DNA of 64,000 nucleotides, from assembly GCA_017539565.1 (NCBI GenBank), contig JAFYCS010000036.1:62001-126000 (forward strand), given 5' to 3'. The notes under the pieces are model-generated. The model did not search any database and was not told the origin of the DNA. It saw nothing but the letters and a program-made list of their open reading frames with translations. The position numbers were made by a program, and so were the translations under genes. Shown one piece after another: positions 9,521-17,883 of this stretch; positions within the stretch are counted from its first letter, which is position 1, and every line of letters starts with the position of its first letter. Source of the DNA: Lachnospiraceae bacterium (GTDB lineage Bacteria > Bacillota > Clostridia > Lachnospirales > Lachnospiraceae).

Positions 9521-10706
9521 CGACTATACCACGGCGGTATTCGGAAACGAAGCCGCCTTTTTTATCTGCCGCATGACAGTACAGATCCGAAGCAGCGATA
9601 TCCTTTTCTAAAAGAGCTGATGCATCCGCATCCAGGACATCCTTTGCATCTGCCAGCCGTGATATGATGCTGCAGCCGGCGGAGGATCTTAATATGGACG
9701 GCAGGGTGCTCTCGCGGTTTAGACCCAGTATGCGCAGCCAGGGACAGTAATCGTATTTACTGCGCAGTATTTCTACGTCATCCTTTTTTATATTCAGAAG
9801 TATATGCAGCAGAGCGCGGCTTAAGTGACTGTAGGTTATATCCTTTGATTTGAGGGCATCGATAAAGGATGTAAAGCCTTTATAAGCTTCAAGTTTTCCG
9901 CAGATCTTATCGGACAGATCGGGGAATATATCAAAGTAATCAGCGAAGCCTTTAGAGCGTTCGCGGATGAGCGAAGAAAAGAGCATATCAGAGAAACGGT
10001 CAGGAGAAAGCGTTTTTTTATCTGCCAGATAAGCCCTGAGTATATCCGGGGCATAGGAGGGGATGAATTCTTTTATACTTTCTGAGCGATCGGCCGCTGA
10101 AATACAGGAGGGATCATCCGTAATGTCTGCGGAGGCTCCGGTCAGCATCCTGCGGATAGCGGAAGCGGAGGCAAAGCCGTCTTTCGGCAGGTCATCCGTA
10201 TGTGATACCGCCTTCCTGGGAATGGTCAGCGGAGTGATATCCGCATTGAAATACTGTATCGCCTTTATGTATTCGGCTGCCAGCAGATCATTGGGGGACA
10301 GGCGTTCATCCATGGGAGTAAAATTACCGGTATGCAGATCATCAGCTGCAGAACTGTCCCTGTTACCGGCCTCTGTGCCCGGTATTTCGCCGGATTCACT
10401 CCCGAACAGGATCCCGTCTGTGACACCGGTATGCAGCAGTGCAGATACGGCACCTCTGGCAAAATATTGTGCACTGCCGGTGGCAAAGGCAACAGGCAGT
10501 TCCAGCACAATATCGGCGCCGGCAGTAAGTGCCATCCGTGTACGGGCATACTTGTCTATAACAGCGGGTTCTCCGCGCTGCACGTAGTCGCCGCTCATTA
10601 CCACTATCACTGACTCTGCACCGAAGTGCTCCCGTGCTTCCCTGATGATATGTTCATGTCCCTTATGAAAGGGATTGAATTCTGCGATTATCCCGATGGT
10701 CTTCAT
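9510..10706 (-). CDS. tmcAL: tRNA(Met) cytidine acetate ligase (TmcAL, YlbM family)
   Basis: Uses ATP and acetate to acetylate the wobble cytidine of elongator tRNA-Met. The N-terminus GIIAEFNPFHKGHEHII carries the HxGH nucleotidyltransferase motif, followed by VIVVMSGDYVQRGEPAVIDKY and the conserved GADIVLELP. About 398 residues, matching the family. The start at 10706 is chosen because the conserved block begins at once; an upstream TTG at 10742 would add 12 unmatched residues. The middle (about 130-190) is less conserved and Ser/Asp-rich. Transcribed opposite to its neighbours. Confidence 0.92.
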   Translation of the reverse strand: MKTIGIIAEFNPFHKGHEHIIREAREHFGAESVIVVMSGDYVQRGEPAVIDKYARTRMALTAGADIVLELPVAFATGSAQYFARGAVSALLHTGVTDGILFGSESGEIPGTEAGNRDSSAADDLHTGNFTPMDERLSPNDLLAAEYIKAIQYFNADITPLTIPRKAVSHTDDLPKDGFASASAIRRMLTGASADITDDPSCISAADRSESIKEFIPSYAPDILRAYLADKKTLSPDRFSDMLFSSLIRERSKGFADYFDIFPDLSDKICGKLEAYKGFTSFIDALKSKDITYSHLSRALLHILLNIKKDDVEILRSKYDYCPWLRILGLNRESTLPSILRSSAGCSIISRLADAKDVLDADASALLEKDIAASDLYCHAADKKGGFVSEYRRGIVVIS

Positions 10707-10887
10707 GCTGATTATTTTACTTGAAAGGGTAATGATTTTCAATGGCAGAGATATCGTCTGAATCTATGCTTTTATATATGGTGTTTTTTCCGGAAATATG
10801 ATATCATGTTTATCAGAATCATACGGAGACGGGAATATAATAAAATATAATGGGGCGGGGGATAACAAAAAAATACTGACAGGAGAT

Positions 10888-10937
10888 CAAACTGTCGCCG
10901 CAGAGAATGGAAGCATTCTCTGTGACGGCAGTTTTTT
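10888..10937 (+). terminator. Strong hairpin plus T-run in the leader of the 10978 gene
   Basis: Arms AAACTGTCGCCGCAGAGAATG-side (10889-10909) and the complementary arm (10914-10934) pair over about 20 positions with a GAAG loop, with two G-U pairs and one mismatch. A run of six T follows. It has the shape of an intrinsic terminator on the + strand, yet it lies between a divergent gene pair, about 40 bases upstream of the 10978 start. No gene upstream on this strand needs it, so it suggests leader attenuation or a short terminated RNA. TATAAT boxes lie at 10836 and 10846, without clear -35 boxes. Confidence 0.7.
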
Positions 10938-10977
10938 GATACAGACAATAAAATCATAAAAAGAAAGGCGGTAAAAA

Positions 10978-11343
10978 ATGAGCAAGGGAATGTTTTCGGA
11001 AGTACACGACATGCTGAACGGATCCACATGGACCTATGACAGCGGCTTTTATGCAAATGACGGTAAGAGCGATCTGTTCATCTGCTTCTTTTATTCCTCA
11101 GACGGGGAGCAGGTGGCTTATCTGAACAACGGCCACGAGGAAGCTATAGCGGATTATGAGGTTACCGAGGATGAGCTTGAAGACGGGACTCCTCTCATGC
11201 TGATAAGGGTAGGAGAGCTGGTATTGGGTTATATGCATGACGGTACCGACTGGTATATCATCGATAAAGACGCTAATGTGGCTGTGGCAGCAGAGCTTAC
11301 CGAGGAAGAGGCAGAATTCATATTCGACGCCGTACAGGATTAA
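10978..11343 (+). CDS. Uncharacterised acidic 121-residue protein
   Basis: A soluble acidic protein, MSKGMFSEVHDMLNGSTW at the start, with alternating hydrophobic/charged strands (LFICFFYSSDGEQVAYL, ELVLGYMHDGTDWYII) and an acidic helix at the end. No family recognised; no membrane segment or catalytic motif is evident. The RBS AAAGGCGG is 7 bases before the ATG. Its leader holds a strong terminator hairpin, and the next gene starts 18 bases downstream, so the two are probably one operon. Confidence 0.75.
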   Translation: MSKGMFSEVHDMLNGSTWTYDSGFYANDGKSDLFICFFYSSDGEQVAYLNNGHEEAIADYEVTEDELEDGTPLMLIRVGELVLGYMHDGTDWYIIDKDANVAVAAELTEEEAEFIFDAVQD

Positions 11344-11361
11344 ACTAAGGGGGGGAGATAA

Positions 11362-12048
11362 ATGCTTAATAATGTGTGTGGTAACTGCGGGGGCATCATG
11401 GAGTGGAGCACAGACCGCAGGAAAATGAAATGCCCTTTCTGCATGACGGAATTCATGGTAGAGGAGAGGGAAGAGGATTCCTTTGATAAGGCAAATGTGA
11501 TCGATCCGCTGCTGTTCAGATCCGCCTGGGATATCGAAAGCCTGCGTGGGATGAGGAACGGTTCGGATTTTATCAATGAATTCATCTACAGCATTAATGA
11601 AGCGGCTACGGCGGAAAAAGTACAGGATAACCTGTTTAACATACTGGCAAAGAGCGATAACAGCGATCTGGCTACGGCAAAGATACATCCGGATCTGTTT
11701 GCAACTGCCAAGGCTAAGGTTTCCCAGGTACTGGATCCCGGAGAAGAGGTGCTTTTATATCATAATTCCGGATTGTTCTCCAAGGGCAAAGAGGGCAGTG
11801 TGATCACGGATAAAAGGACCATCACCTTTGATGCGAAGAAGAATAATTTTGAGCTGCATAAAGATATACGTTCAATAAAACTGTCTGTCAGCGGAGACTG
11901 TCCGACTGTTCAGGTAAACGAGCAGTTTGCGGTCCGCTTTTCCTTGCTGGGCAGCGGCTACAAGGGGACCGGTGCCTGTGCTGCACTGATATGCTTATAC
12001 GCATTTAAGCAGAACCCGGATCTTAAGCAGATATCGCTGGTTATGTGA
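11362..12048 (+). CDS. Zinc-ribbon protein with C-terminal PH-like region
   Basis: A 228-residue protein starting with a zinc ribbon: CGNCGG (6-11) paired with MKCPFC (about 25-30). An acidic linker and a helical middle follow. The C-terminal half (about 125-200: LDPGEEVLLYHNSGLFS... GSVITDKRTITF) resembles bacterial PH-like domains with the SVITDKRI-type strand. Function unknown; such proteins often act as sensors or adaptors. The RBS GGGGGGAGA precedes the ATG. A strong terminator follows 20 bases after the stop. Confidence 0.8.
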   Translation: MLNNVCGNCGGIMEWSTDRRKMKCPFCMTEFMVEEREEDSFDKANVIDPLLFRSAWDIESLRGMRNGSDFINEFIYSINEAATAEKVQDNLFNILAKSDNSDLATAKIHPDLFATAKAKVSQVLDPGEEVLLYHNSGLFSKGKEGSVITDKRTITFDAKKNNFELHKDIRSIKLSVSGDCPTVQVNEQFAVRFSLLGSGYKGTGACAALICLYAFKQNPDLKQISLVM

Positions 12049-12068
12049 TCAGTCCTGTTACCATGTTT

Positions 12069-12096
12069 AAGGCGCTGCTCCTGCAGCGCCTTTTTT
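12069..12096 (+). terminator. Rho-independent terminator
   Basis: A perfect 10-bp stem AAGGCGCTGC / GCAGCGCCTT with loop TCCT is followed by TTTTTT. It ends the 10978-12048 operon. Confidence 0.92.
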
Positions 12097-12147
12097 GAGT
12101 TATTCCAGCTGTGGAAAAGAAAGCGGGAATAAGGCGGAAAAAAATAA

Positions 12148-12176
12148 TTGACGCGGCAGAAAAAGGGGTATATTAT
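12148..12176 (+). promoter_or_regulatory. Sigma-70 type promoter of serC-serA
   Basis: TTGACG (12148-12153), a 17-base spacer, and TATTAT (12171-12176): each box has one mismatch to consensus. It lies between the preceding terminator and serC. I see no T-box or other riboswitch fold in the short leader. Confidence 0.8.
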
Positions 12177-12226
12177 CTTATTTATCTGTTTTTAGCAAAT
12201 AGTAAATAATTATGGAGGAAAGAGTT

Positions 12227-13309
12227 ATGAGCAGAGTGTACAATTTTTCAGCGGGACCGGCTGTGCTGCCCGAGGAAGTACTGAAGGAAGCAGCAGATGA
12301 GATGATGGACTATCGCGGATGCGGTATGTCAGTCATGGAAATGAGTCACCGATCTAAGGTTTATGATGACATCATCAAGACCGCGGAGGCTGACCTGCGC
12401 TCCCTCCTTTCAATACCCGATGATTATGAAGTAATGTTCCTGCAGGGTGGTGCGAGCCAGCAGTTCGCAATGATCCCCATGAACCTTATGAAGAACAAGG
12501 TAGCAGATTACATCGTTACCGGTCAGTGGGCAAAGAAAGCATATCAGGAGGCGCAGCTTTACGGAAAGGCAAACAAGATCGCATCCTCAGAGGATAAGAC
12601 TTTCTCTTATATCCCCGATTGCTCCGATCTGCCTATCAGCCCCGATGCTGACTATGTGTATATCTGTGAGAACAATACTATATACGGAACCAAGTTTAAG
12701 AAGCTTCCCAATACAAAGGGCAAGACTCTGGTATCAGACGTAAGCTCCTGCTTCTTAAGCGAGCCCATGGATGTTACAAAGTACGGCCTGGTTTACGGCG
12801 GCGTTCAGAAGAACATCGGACCTGCAGGCGTTGTTATCGTTATCATGAAGAAAGAGCTGATCACTGAGGATGTACTTCCCGGAACTCCTACCATGTTAAG
12901 ATACAAGATCCACGCAGACGCACAGTCACTTTACAATACTCCTCCCGCATACGGCATCTACATCTGCGGCAAGGTATTCAAGTGGATCCAGAAAATGGGC
13001 GGCCTTGAGGCAATGAAGAAGCACAACGAGGAGAAGGCTAAGATCCTTTATGATTTCCTGGATGAGAGCAGCCTGTTCAAGGGCACCGTTGTTAAGGAAG
13101 ACCGTTCACTCATGAACGTACCTTTCATCACCGGAAATGAGGAACTGGACGCTAAGTTCGTTAAGGAGTCCAAGGCAGCAGGCTTTGAGAACCTTAAGGG
13201 CCACAGAAGCGTTGGTGGTATGAGAGCATCCATCTACAACGCTATGCCTATCGAAGGCGTTAAGGCACTTGTAGAGTTCATGAAGAAGTTTGAGGTAGAG
13301 AATAAGTAA
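12227..13309 (+). CDS. serC: Phosphoserine aminotransferase
   Basis: PLP enzyme converting 3-phosphohydroxypyruvate and glutamate to phosphoserine. The 360-residue protein starts MSRVYNFSAGPAVLPEEVL, typical of SerC. It has MSVMEMSHRS, QGGASQQFAMIPMN, the ENNTIYGT substrate loop, SDVSSCFLS, and PLP-binding Lys195 in GGVQKNIGPAG. The start 12227 is preferred because GGAGGAAAG lies immediately upstream; ATG 12212 overlaps that RBS. It is the first gene of the serine operon, 16 bases before serA. Confidence 0.96.
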   Translation: MSRVYNFSAGPAVLPEEVLKEAADEMMDYRGCGMSVMEMSHRSKVYDDIIKTAEADLRSLLSIPDDYEVMFLQGGASQQFAMIPMNLMKNKVADYIVTGQWAKKAYQEAQLYGKANKIASSEDKTFSYIPDCSDLPISPDADYVYICENNTIYGTKFKKLPNTKGKTLVSDVSSCFLSEPMDVTKYGLVYGGVQKNIGPAGVVIVIMKKELITEDVLPGTPTMLRYKIHADAQSLYNTPPAYGIYICGKVFKWIQKMGGLEAMKKHNEEKAKILYDFLDESSLFKGTVVKEDRSLMNVPFITGNEELDAKFVKESKAAGFENLKGHRSVGGMRASIYNAMPIEGVKALVEFMKKFEVENK

Positions 13310-13325
13310 AGGAGAGTGAGTCAAA

Positions 13326-14492
13326 ATGGCATATAAATATCATTGCTTAAATCCTATCGCAGCCTGCGGTCTGGATAATTTCACAGCCGATTACGCTAAG
13401 ACTGATGACGTAAATGAGGCTGATGCTATACTGGTAAGAAGTGCTGTTATGCACGATATGGACCTGCCCGAAGCACTGCAGGCAGTTGCCCGCGCAGGTG
13501 CAGGTGTTAACAACATTCCTCTTGATAAGTGCGCAGAAAAGGGTATCGTGGTATTTAATACCCCCGGTGCAAACGCAAATGCGGTTAAGGAGCTGGTTTT
13601 TGCAGGTATGCTGCTTGCAGCACGTGATATCGTAGGCGGTATCGAGTGGGCTAAGAGCGATGCTGCAGATGAGAACATCGCTAAGACCGCAGAGAAGGAA
13701 AAGAAGAAATTCGCAGGTACCGAGATCGCCGGCAAGAAGCTGGGTATCATCGGCCTTGGAGCTATCGGTGTTCTGGTTGCTAATGCTGCTAAGCACATGG
13801 GCATGGAAGTATACGGTTACGATCCTTATCTTTCCATCAATGCCGCATGGAACTTAAGCCGCGATGTAAAGCACGTTACCGATGTTAACGATATCTATCG
13901 TGAGTGTGATTACATTACCATTCATGTTCCCCTGCTTGACAACACAAAGGGCATGATCGGCAAGGATGCTATCACCATGATGAAGGACGGTGTTATCATC
14001 ATTAACCTTGCACGTGATCTTCTGTGCGATGAGAATGCTGTACTTGAGGGTATCAAGGCCGGCAAGATCCGCAAGTATGTATCTGACTTTGCTAACCCTA
14101 CCACAGCAGGTCAGGAAGGCGTTATCCTTATGCCTCACCTTGGTGCATCCACCGAGGAAGCAGAAGACAACTGTGCTATCATGGCAGTACAGGAAGTACG
14201 TGATTTCCTGGAGAACGGTAACATCAGGAATTCCGTTAACTATCCCAACGCTGACATGGGCGTATGCCAGACAGCAGGCCGTGTAGCTATCTGCCATAAG
14301 AATGTTGCAAACATGATCACCAAGTTCACCGGCGTGTTCGGCGAAGTAGGCATCAATATCGATAATATGACCAACAAGTCCAAGGGTGATTACGCATATA
14401 CCATGATCGATACCGATTCTGCGATCACTGAAGAGCTTGTAAAGAAACTTGAAGATATCGAAGGCGTTATCAGAGTAAGAGTGGTGAAATAA
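13326..14492 (+). CDS. serA: D-3-phosphoglycerate dehydrogenase
   Basis: First step of serine synthesis, NAD-dependent oxidation of 3-phosphoglycerate. The 388-residue protein has an N-terminal substrate domain (VARAGAGVNNIPLDKC), the NAD fold GIIGLGAIG, the Arg motif INLARDLLCDE, a Glu-containing strand region, and the catalytic-His motif LMPHLGASTEEAE. It ends in a C-terminal ACT domain (about 315-388, ITKFTGVFGEVGINIDNM) likely to bind serine for feedback control. Between the two halves is a short Lys-rich insertion typical of clostridial forms. Confidence 0.96.
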   Translation: MAYKYHCLNPIAACGLDNFTADYAKTDDVNEADAILVRSAVMHDMDLPEALQAVARAGAGVNNIPLDKCAEKGIVVFNTPGANANAVKELVFAGMLLAARDIVGGIEWAKSDAADENIAKTAEKEKKKFAGTEIAGKKLGIIGLGAIGVLVANAAKHMGMEVYGYDPYLSINAAWNLSRDVKHVTDVNDIYRECDYITIHVPLLDNTKGMIGKDAITMMKDGVIIINLARDLLCDENAVLEGIKAGKIRKYVSDFANPTTAGQEGVILMPHLGASTEEAEDNCAIMAVQEVRDFLENGNIRNSVNYPNADMGVCQTAGRVAICHKNVANMITKFTGVFGEVGINIDNMTNKSKGDYAYTMIDTDSAITEELVKKLEDIEGVIRVRVVK

Positions 14493-14493
14493 A

Positions 14494-14763
14494 ATGACTA
14501 AAGAAGATGCGGCTTTTCTGGAGCGCATAAACAATTATGCCGACGAAGTGCTGGATGGCATAGATCCGCAGAAGACCCAGGTAGGCTTCATGCTGGAGAA
14601 GCTTAAGCCGGTGATGGAGGAGATAGCCTCCGAAAGCGGTGAGAGCGTAGAGACCGTGTTCATCCGCTACATGGATCTGGCCAGCGAACGCAGCGTAGAG
14701 CTGGAGCGCAAGTTCCAGAGCACCATGGGGAATATGAACAGCTACGGTGATATAATGAGTTGA
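14494..14763 (+). CDS. Small helical protein of unknown function, third gene of the serine operon
   Basis: An 89-residue acidic, mostly helical protein (MTKEDAAFLERINNYADEVL) with no cysteines or membrane segment. It begins one base after the serA stop and ends just before a strong terminator, so it belongs to the serC-serA transcript. I do not recognise the family. A regulatory or stabilising role for SerA/SerC is only a guess from position. Confidence 0.75.
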   Translation: MTKEDAAFLERINNYADEVLDGIDPQKTQVGFMLEKLKPVMEEIASESGESVETVFIRYMDLASERSVELERKFQSTMGNMNSYGDIMS

Positions 14764-14767
14764 TCTG

Positions 14768-14800
14768 AAAAACGGGTACAGTTTCTGTACCCGTTTTTTT
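14768..14800 (+). terminator. Rho-independent terminator of the serine operon
   Basis: A near-perfect stem AAAACGGGTACAG / CTGTACCCGTTTT with a TTT loop, followed by a T run. It lies directly after the third gene of the operon. Confidence 0.95.
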
Positions 14801-14804
14801 GTAC

Positions 14805-14844
14805 TTGAAAATAGTTACCCCGTGTTGTAATATCTTCACAACAC
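14805..14844 (+). promoter_or_regulatory. Promoter with overlapping palindrome upstream of the phosphatase/kinase genes
   Basis: TTGAAA (14805-14810), a 17-base spacer and TAATAT (14828-14833). A 7-bp inverted repeat, GTGTTGT (14822-14828) and ACAACAC (14838-14844), straddles the -10 box and could be an operator. A long leader of about 100 bases follows, with a further inverted repeat GACGTCC...GGACGT. No regulator gene for it is evident nearby. Confidence 0.65.
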
Positions 14845-14942
14845 AGATAAGACTCTGACGTCCTTTCGCCGGGGACGTATACATATCCCAATATGATCTT
14901 GGAAGTACCTTAAGAACTGTCCTTTACAGGAAAGGAGTTTTT

Positions 14943-15647
14943 ATGGTGCTTTTTTATTCGCTGCTCTACGAAAAGGGCGGCAGGGAGAGAAACGAGGATT
15001 CAATGGCCCTGCACAGGATGGAGACCAGGGCGGGAGAGCTGACGATGGCTCTTATCTGCGACGGCATGGGAGGTGAGGATAAGGGCGAACTGGCCAGCGG
15101 TTATCTGGTGGAGTGCTTAAGCGTATGGTTCTATGATAAGCTGCCCTCCGTGCTCAGGAACGGCTTCAGGAGAGGGCGCATACAGCGCTGCCTGCAGAGG
15201 CAGCTGTTCACGGTGCATGAAGAGTTAAGACGCTTTGGGCTGGAGAATAAGCTGCGCTGCGGTACCACTATGACCATGCTGCTCATCTTTAACAGGCAGT
15301 ATCTGCTGTTTCAGAGCGGGGATTCCATGGCGTACAGTCTGGGGCGGAAGATAAGAGCCCTGACGCCGCGCCAGGGGAATGACAGGGGAGTTGACAGATG
15401 TATAGGTATAGGCAGTTTTAAAGCGCCCCATATGAGCGGAGGGAGGGTAGCCTGTAATGAGGGATTCCTGATTCACAGTGACGGCTTCGGGGACAGGATA
15501 ACACCCAAAGATATGCTTGGGGCCCTTGGAGGCGGACGAATAAAAGAGCGTGGGGAGGCAGACAAGGCACTCAGGACACTGGCAAAGGCCGGAGTGAGAC
15601 GCGGATGCAGGGACAACATGTCTGCGATTTACCTGGGATGCAGTTAA
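14943..15647 (+). CDS. PP2C-type serine/threonine phosphatase
   Basis: A 234-residue PP2C/PPM phosphatase. Motifs in order: RERNEDS (14-20), metal-binding LICDGMGG (Asp40), CGTTMTMLL, FQSGDSMAYSL, the metal Asp180 in HSDGFGD, and the final RDNMSAIYL (Asp224, Asn225). The metal-binding aspartates are present, so it should be active. It is short but complete, with no membrane segment. The RBS AAAGGAG is 7 bases upstream. It precedes the kinase gene by 13 bases, the usual pairing of opposing enzymes. The pair is not beside rlmN/rsgA, unlike the Stp/PrkC locus, suggesting a second system. Confidence 0.9.
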   Translation: MVLFYSLLYEKGGRERNEDSMALHRMETRAGELTMALICDGMGGEDKGELASGYLVECLSVWFYDKLPSVLRNGFRRGRIQRCLQRQLFTVHEELRRFGLENKLRCGTTMTMLLIFNRQYLLFQSGDSMAYSLGRKIRALTPRQGNDRGVDRCIGIGSFKAPHMSGGRVACNEGFLIHSDGFGDRITPKDMLGALGGGRIKERGEADKALRTLAKAGVRRGCRDNMSAIYLGCS

Positions 15648-15660
15648 AGGAGAAGGACCT

Positions 15661-16713
15661 ATGAGCATATATGAAGCAGAAGGAGCTGTAATAGGCCGCT
15701 ACAGGCTTATAAAGAAGCTGGGGAAAGGAGGCATGGGAGCTGTATGGCTGGCTGAGCATACCGGCCTGCATACCAGGTTTGCCATGAAGATGGCTGCGGG
15801 AGACATAAACGGCTTATCAAGGAGCTGCCTGCGGACTGAAGCGGAGCGCATGAAGACTTTAAATGACAGGCGTATTCCTTATCTTGTGGACTTTATTGAA
15901 GACGATGAGTGTTCTGTGCTGGTCATGGAATATGTGGAAGGGATCACGCTGGAGGAATATATCGGAAAGAATGCACCTCTGGATGAAGAGGAAGCGCTTG
16001 GGCTGATGAAAAAGCTTTGCGATATAGTGGCATTCCTTCATAACAGCAGGCCCCGGATATTATACAGGGATATAAAGCCTTCAAATTTTATGATAAGTGC
16101 CGGCGGAGAGCTGAGGCTGCTGGATTTCGGCACGGCCCTTATACAGACGGAAGGAATGCAGGGGGAGGAGATCTGCGGCACAAGGGGCTATGCTGCCCCG
16201 GAGCAGCTTAAAAACAGCGGAGTAAGAGCGGATGCGGATGTATATTCACTGGCAGCAGTATATTCGTATATGCTGAGTGCTGTGGACCCCTCCAGGCCGC
16301 CATTCCATCCTGTAAGGGGAGAGGAACTGGGGCGCATGGTCAGCCGTTCAACTAAGAAACTTATCGATTCCTGCTTATCGCCGGATCCGGATAAGCGGCC
16401 GGCCAATGGGATAGCCTTAAGGGGGCGGCTGGAAAAGATAAGGCCCGGAAGGGAAAAACTTCTTAATTGCATGGAGGAACATCTATACCAGCTGATAATG
16501 TGGACCCAGGTTATGGCAGCCTGTATACTGCTGTGGGCAAGACACGGGGGACACCCGATACCTGAGGCAGAGTTTATCTGCTACAGTATCAGCCTGCTTA
16601 GCCTTCTCTGGGGCTTTATAAGGGAAGAGTTTTTTACTGATCCGGGCTTTGTGTTACAACGCAGCTGGAACATAATACTGAGCTCCAAGGAGGGGACGGG
16701 ATTGCATTTTTGA
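15661..16713 (+). CDS. Hanks-type serine/threonine protein kinase with C-terminal membrane anchor
   Basis: A 350-residue kinase. Glycine loop LGKGGMGAVW (20-29), ATP-binding Lys43 (FAMKM), HRD-type loop YRDIKPSNF (Asp137), DFG Asp155 (LLDFGTA) and APE (179-181) are all present, so catalysis is expected. Instead of the extracellular PASTA repeats of PrkC, the C-terminus has two hydrophobic segments (about 279-293 and 303-320), giving a short membrane hairpin with no outer sensor. A cytoplasmic or membrane-embedded signal is therefore more likely. Partner of the upstream phosphatase. Confidence 0.92.
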   Translation: MSIYEAEGAVIGRYRLIKKLGKGGMGAVWLAEHTGLHTRFAMKMAAGDINGLSRSCLRTEAERMKTLNDRRIPYLVDFIEDDECSVLVMEYVEGITLEEYIGKNAPLDEEEALGLMKKLCDIVAFLHNSRPRILYRDIKPSNFMISAGGELRLLDFGTALIQTEGMQGEEICGTRGYAAPEQLKNSGVRADADVYSLAAVYSYMLSAVDPSRPPFHPVRGEELGRMVSRSTKKLIDSCLSPDPDKRPANGIALRGRLEKIRPGREKLLNCMEEHLYQLIMWTQVMAACILLWARHGGHPIPEAEFICYSISLLSLLWGFIREEFFTDPGFVLQRSWNIILSSKEGTGLHF

Positions 16714-16755
16714 TAAAAGAGCCCGTGTCAATACCTTTTTTTAAATTGCCTGTTG

Positions 16756-16764
16756 TGGTATAAT
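16756..16764 (+). promoter_or_regulatory. Extended -10 promoter upstream of ispG
   Basis: TGGTATAAT, a consensus -10 with the TGn extension, lies about 36 bases before the ispG start. The -35 region is only a T-run (TTTTTT), as is tolerated for extended -10 promoters. Confidence 0.6.
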
Positions 16765-16799
16765 CGCATGCAGTGCAAAGAGCCTTAAAGGAGGGCCGT

Positions 16800-17873
16800 A
16801 TGACATACAGAGAGAACACTAAAAAGATTAAGATAGGCGACCGCGTTATTGGCGGGGGAAGCCCTATATTGATACAGTCGATGACCAATACGCCCACCGA
16901 GGACGCAAAGGCCACCATAGAGCAGATACTCAGGCTTGAAGAAGAAGGCTGCGAGATAATCCGCTGTACGGTGCCTACCATAGCGGCCGCAGAGGCGCTG
17001 GATGAGATAAAGAGTAATATACACATACCACTGGTAGCTGATATACACTTCGACCATAAGTGTGCCCTGGCAGCGATAGAGCATGGTGCGGATAAGATAC
17101 GCATCAACCCCGGCAACATAGGCGGAGAGGAAAAGCTTAAGGAAGTGGTAAGGGCTGCCAAGGCTAAGGATATACCTATAAGGGTCGGAGTTAATTCCGG
17201 ATCCCTGGAAGCTGCTCTGGTGGATAAATATCACGGAGTGACGGCGCAGGGTATAGTGGAAAGTGCGCTGGATAAAGTAAGGATGATAGAGGAATGTGAT
17301 TACGGCAATATTGTTATCAGCATCAAGTCCTCCAATGTACGCATGAGCATTGCGGCACATGAGGAGCTGGCCGGAAAGACACCCTATCCCCTGCATGTTG
17401 GCATTACCGAAGCAGGAACCCTTATTTCCGGAAACATAAAGAGCGCCCTGGGCATAGGAATAATCCTGGAAAAGGGCATAGGCGATACCATAAGGGTGTC
17501 ACTGACGGGAGATCCCGTTGAAGAGGTGCGTTCTGCCAAACTGATACTGCGAAGCCTGGGATTGCGAAGCGGCGGTATCGAGGTGGTCAGCTGCCCGACC
17601 TGCGGCAGGACAAAGATAGACCTTATCGGGCTGGCAGGACAGGTGGAAGATATGGTACGTACCATTAAGCTGCCCAAGCAGGCTTCCATAAAAGTAGCGG
17701 TTATGGGCTGCGCGGTAAACGGGCCGGGAGAGGCTAAAGAGGCTGATATAGGTATCGCAGGCGGTAACGGTGAGGGACTGCTCATAAAGAAGGGGCAGAT
17801 AATCCGCAAGATGCCGGAAAGCGAACTCCTCGGGGCACTGAAGAGTGAATTGGAGCAGATGATATCAGAATGA
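16800..17873 (+). CDS. ispG: 4-hydroxy-3-methylbut-2-en-1-yl diphosphate synthase
   Basis: Penultimate enzyme of the MEP isoprenoid pathway, an iron-sulfur protein. The 357-residue sequence has the TIM-barrel part (GGGSPILIQSMTNTPT, LVADIHFDHKCA, KIRINPGNIG) and the C-terminal [4Fe-4S] part with SCPTCGR and MGCAVNGPGEA. The start at 16800 follows AAAGGAGGG; an upstream ATG at 16773 lies before that RBS. ispG immediately before polC is a common clostridial order; dxr and rseP are not next to it here. Confidence 0.96.
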   Translation: MTYRENTKKIKIGDRVIGGGSPILIQSMTNTPTEDAKATIEQILRLEEEGCEIIRCTVPTIAAAEALDEIKSNIHIPLVADIHFDHKCALAAIEHGADKIRINPGNIGGEEKLKEVVRAAKAKDIPIRVGVNSGSLEAALVDKYHGVTAQGIVESALDKVRMIEECDYGNIVISIKSSNVRMSIAAHEELAGKTPYPLHVGITEAGTLISGNIKSALGIGIILEKGIGDTIRVSLTGDPVEEVRSAKLILRSLGLRSGGIEVVSCPTCGRTKIDLIGLAGQVEDMVRTIKLPKQASIKVAVMGCAVNGPGEAKEADIGIAGGNGEGLLIKKGQIIRKMPESELLGALKSELEQMISE

Positions 17874-17883
17874 GCAGGAGATA

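Noticed and set aside
10063..10587. A 174-codon plus-strand frame over tmcAL
   Set aside because: The minus-strand TmcAL motifs are clear; the opposite frame is Ser/Ala-rich without recognisable features.
12049..12226. Possible T-box or serine riboswitch before serC
   Set aside because: The gap holds a terminator for the previous operon and a plain promoter only; the leader is about 45 bases, too short for a T-box.
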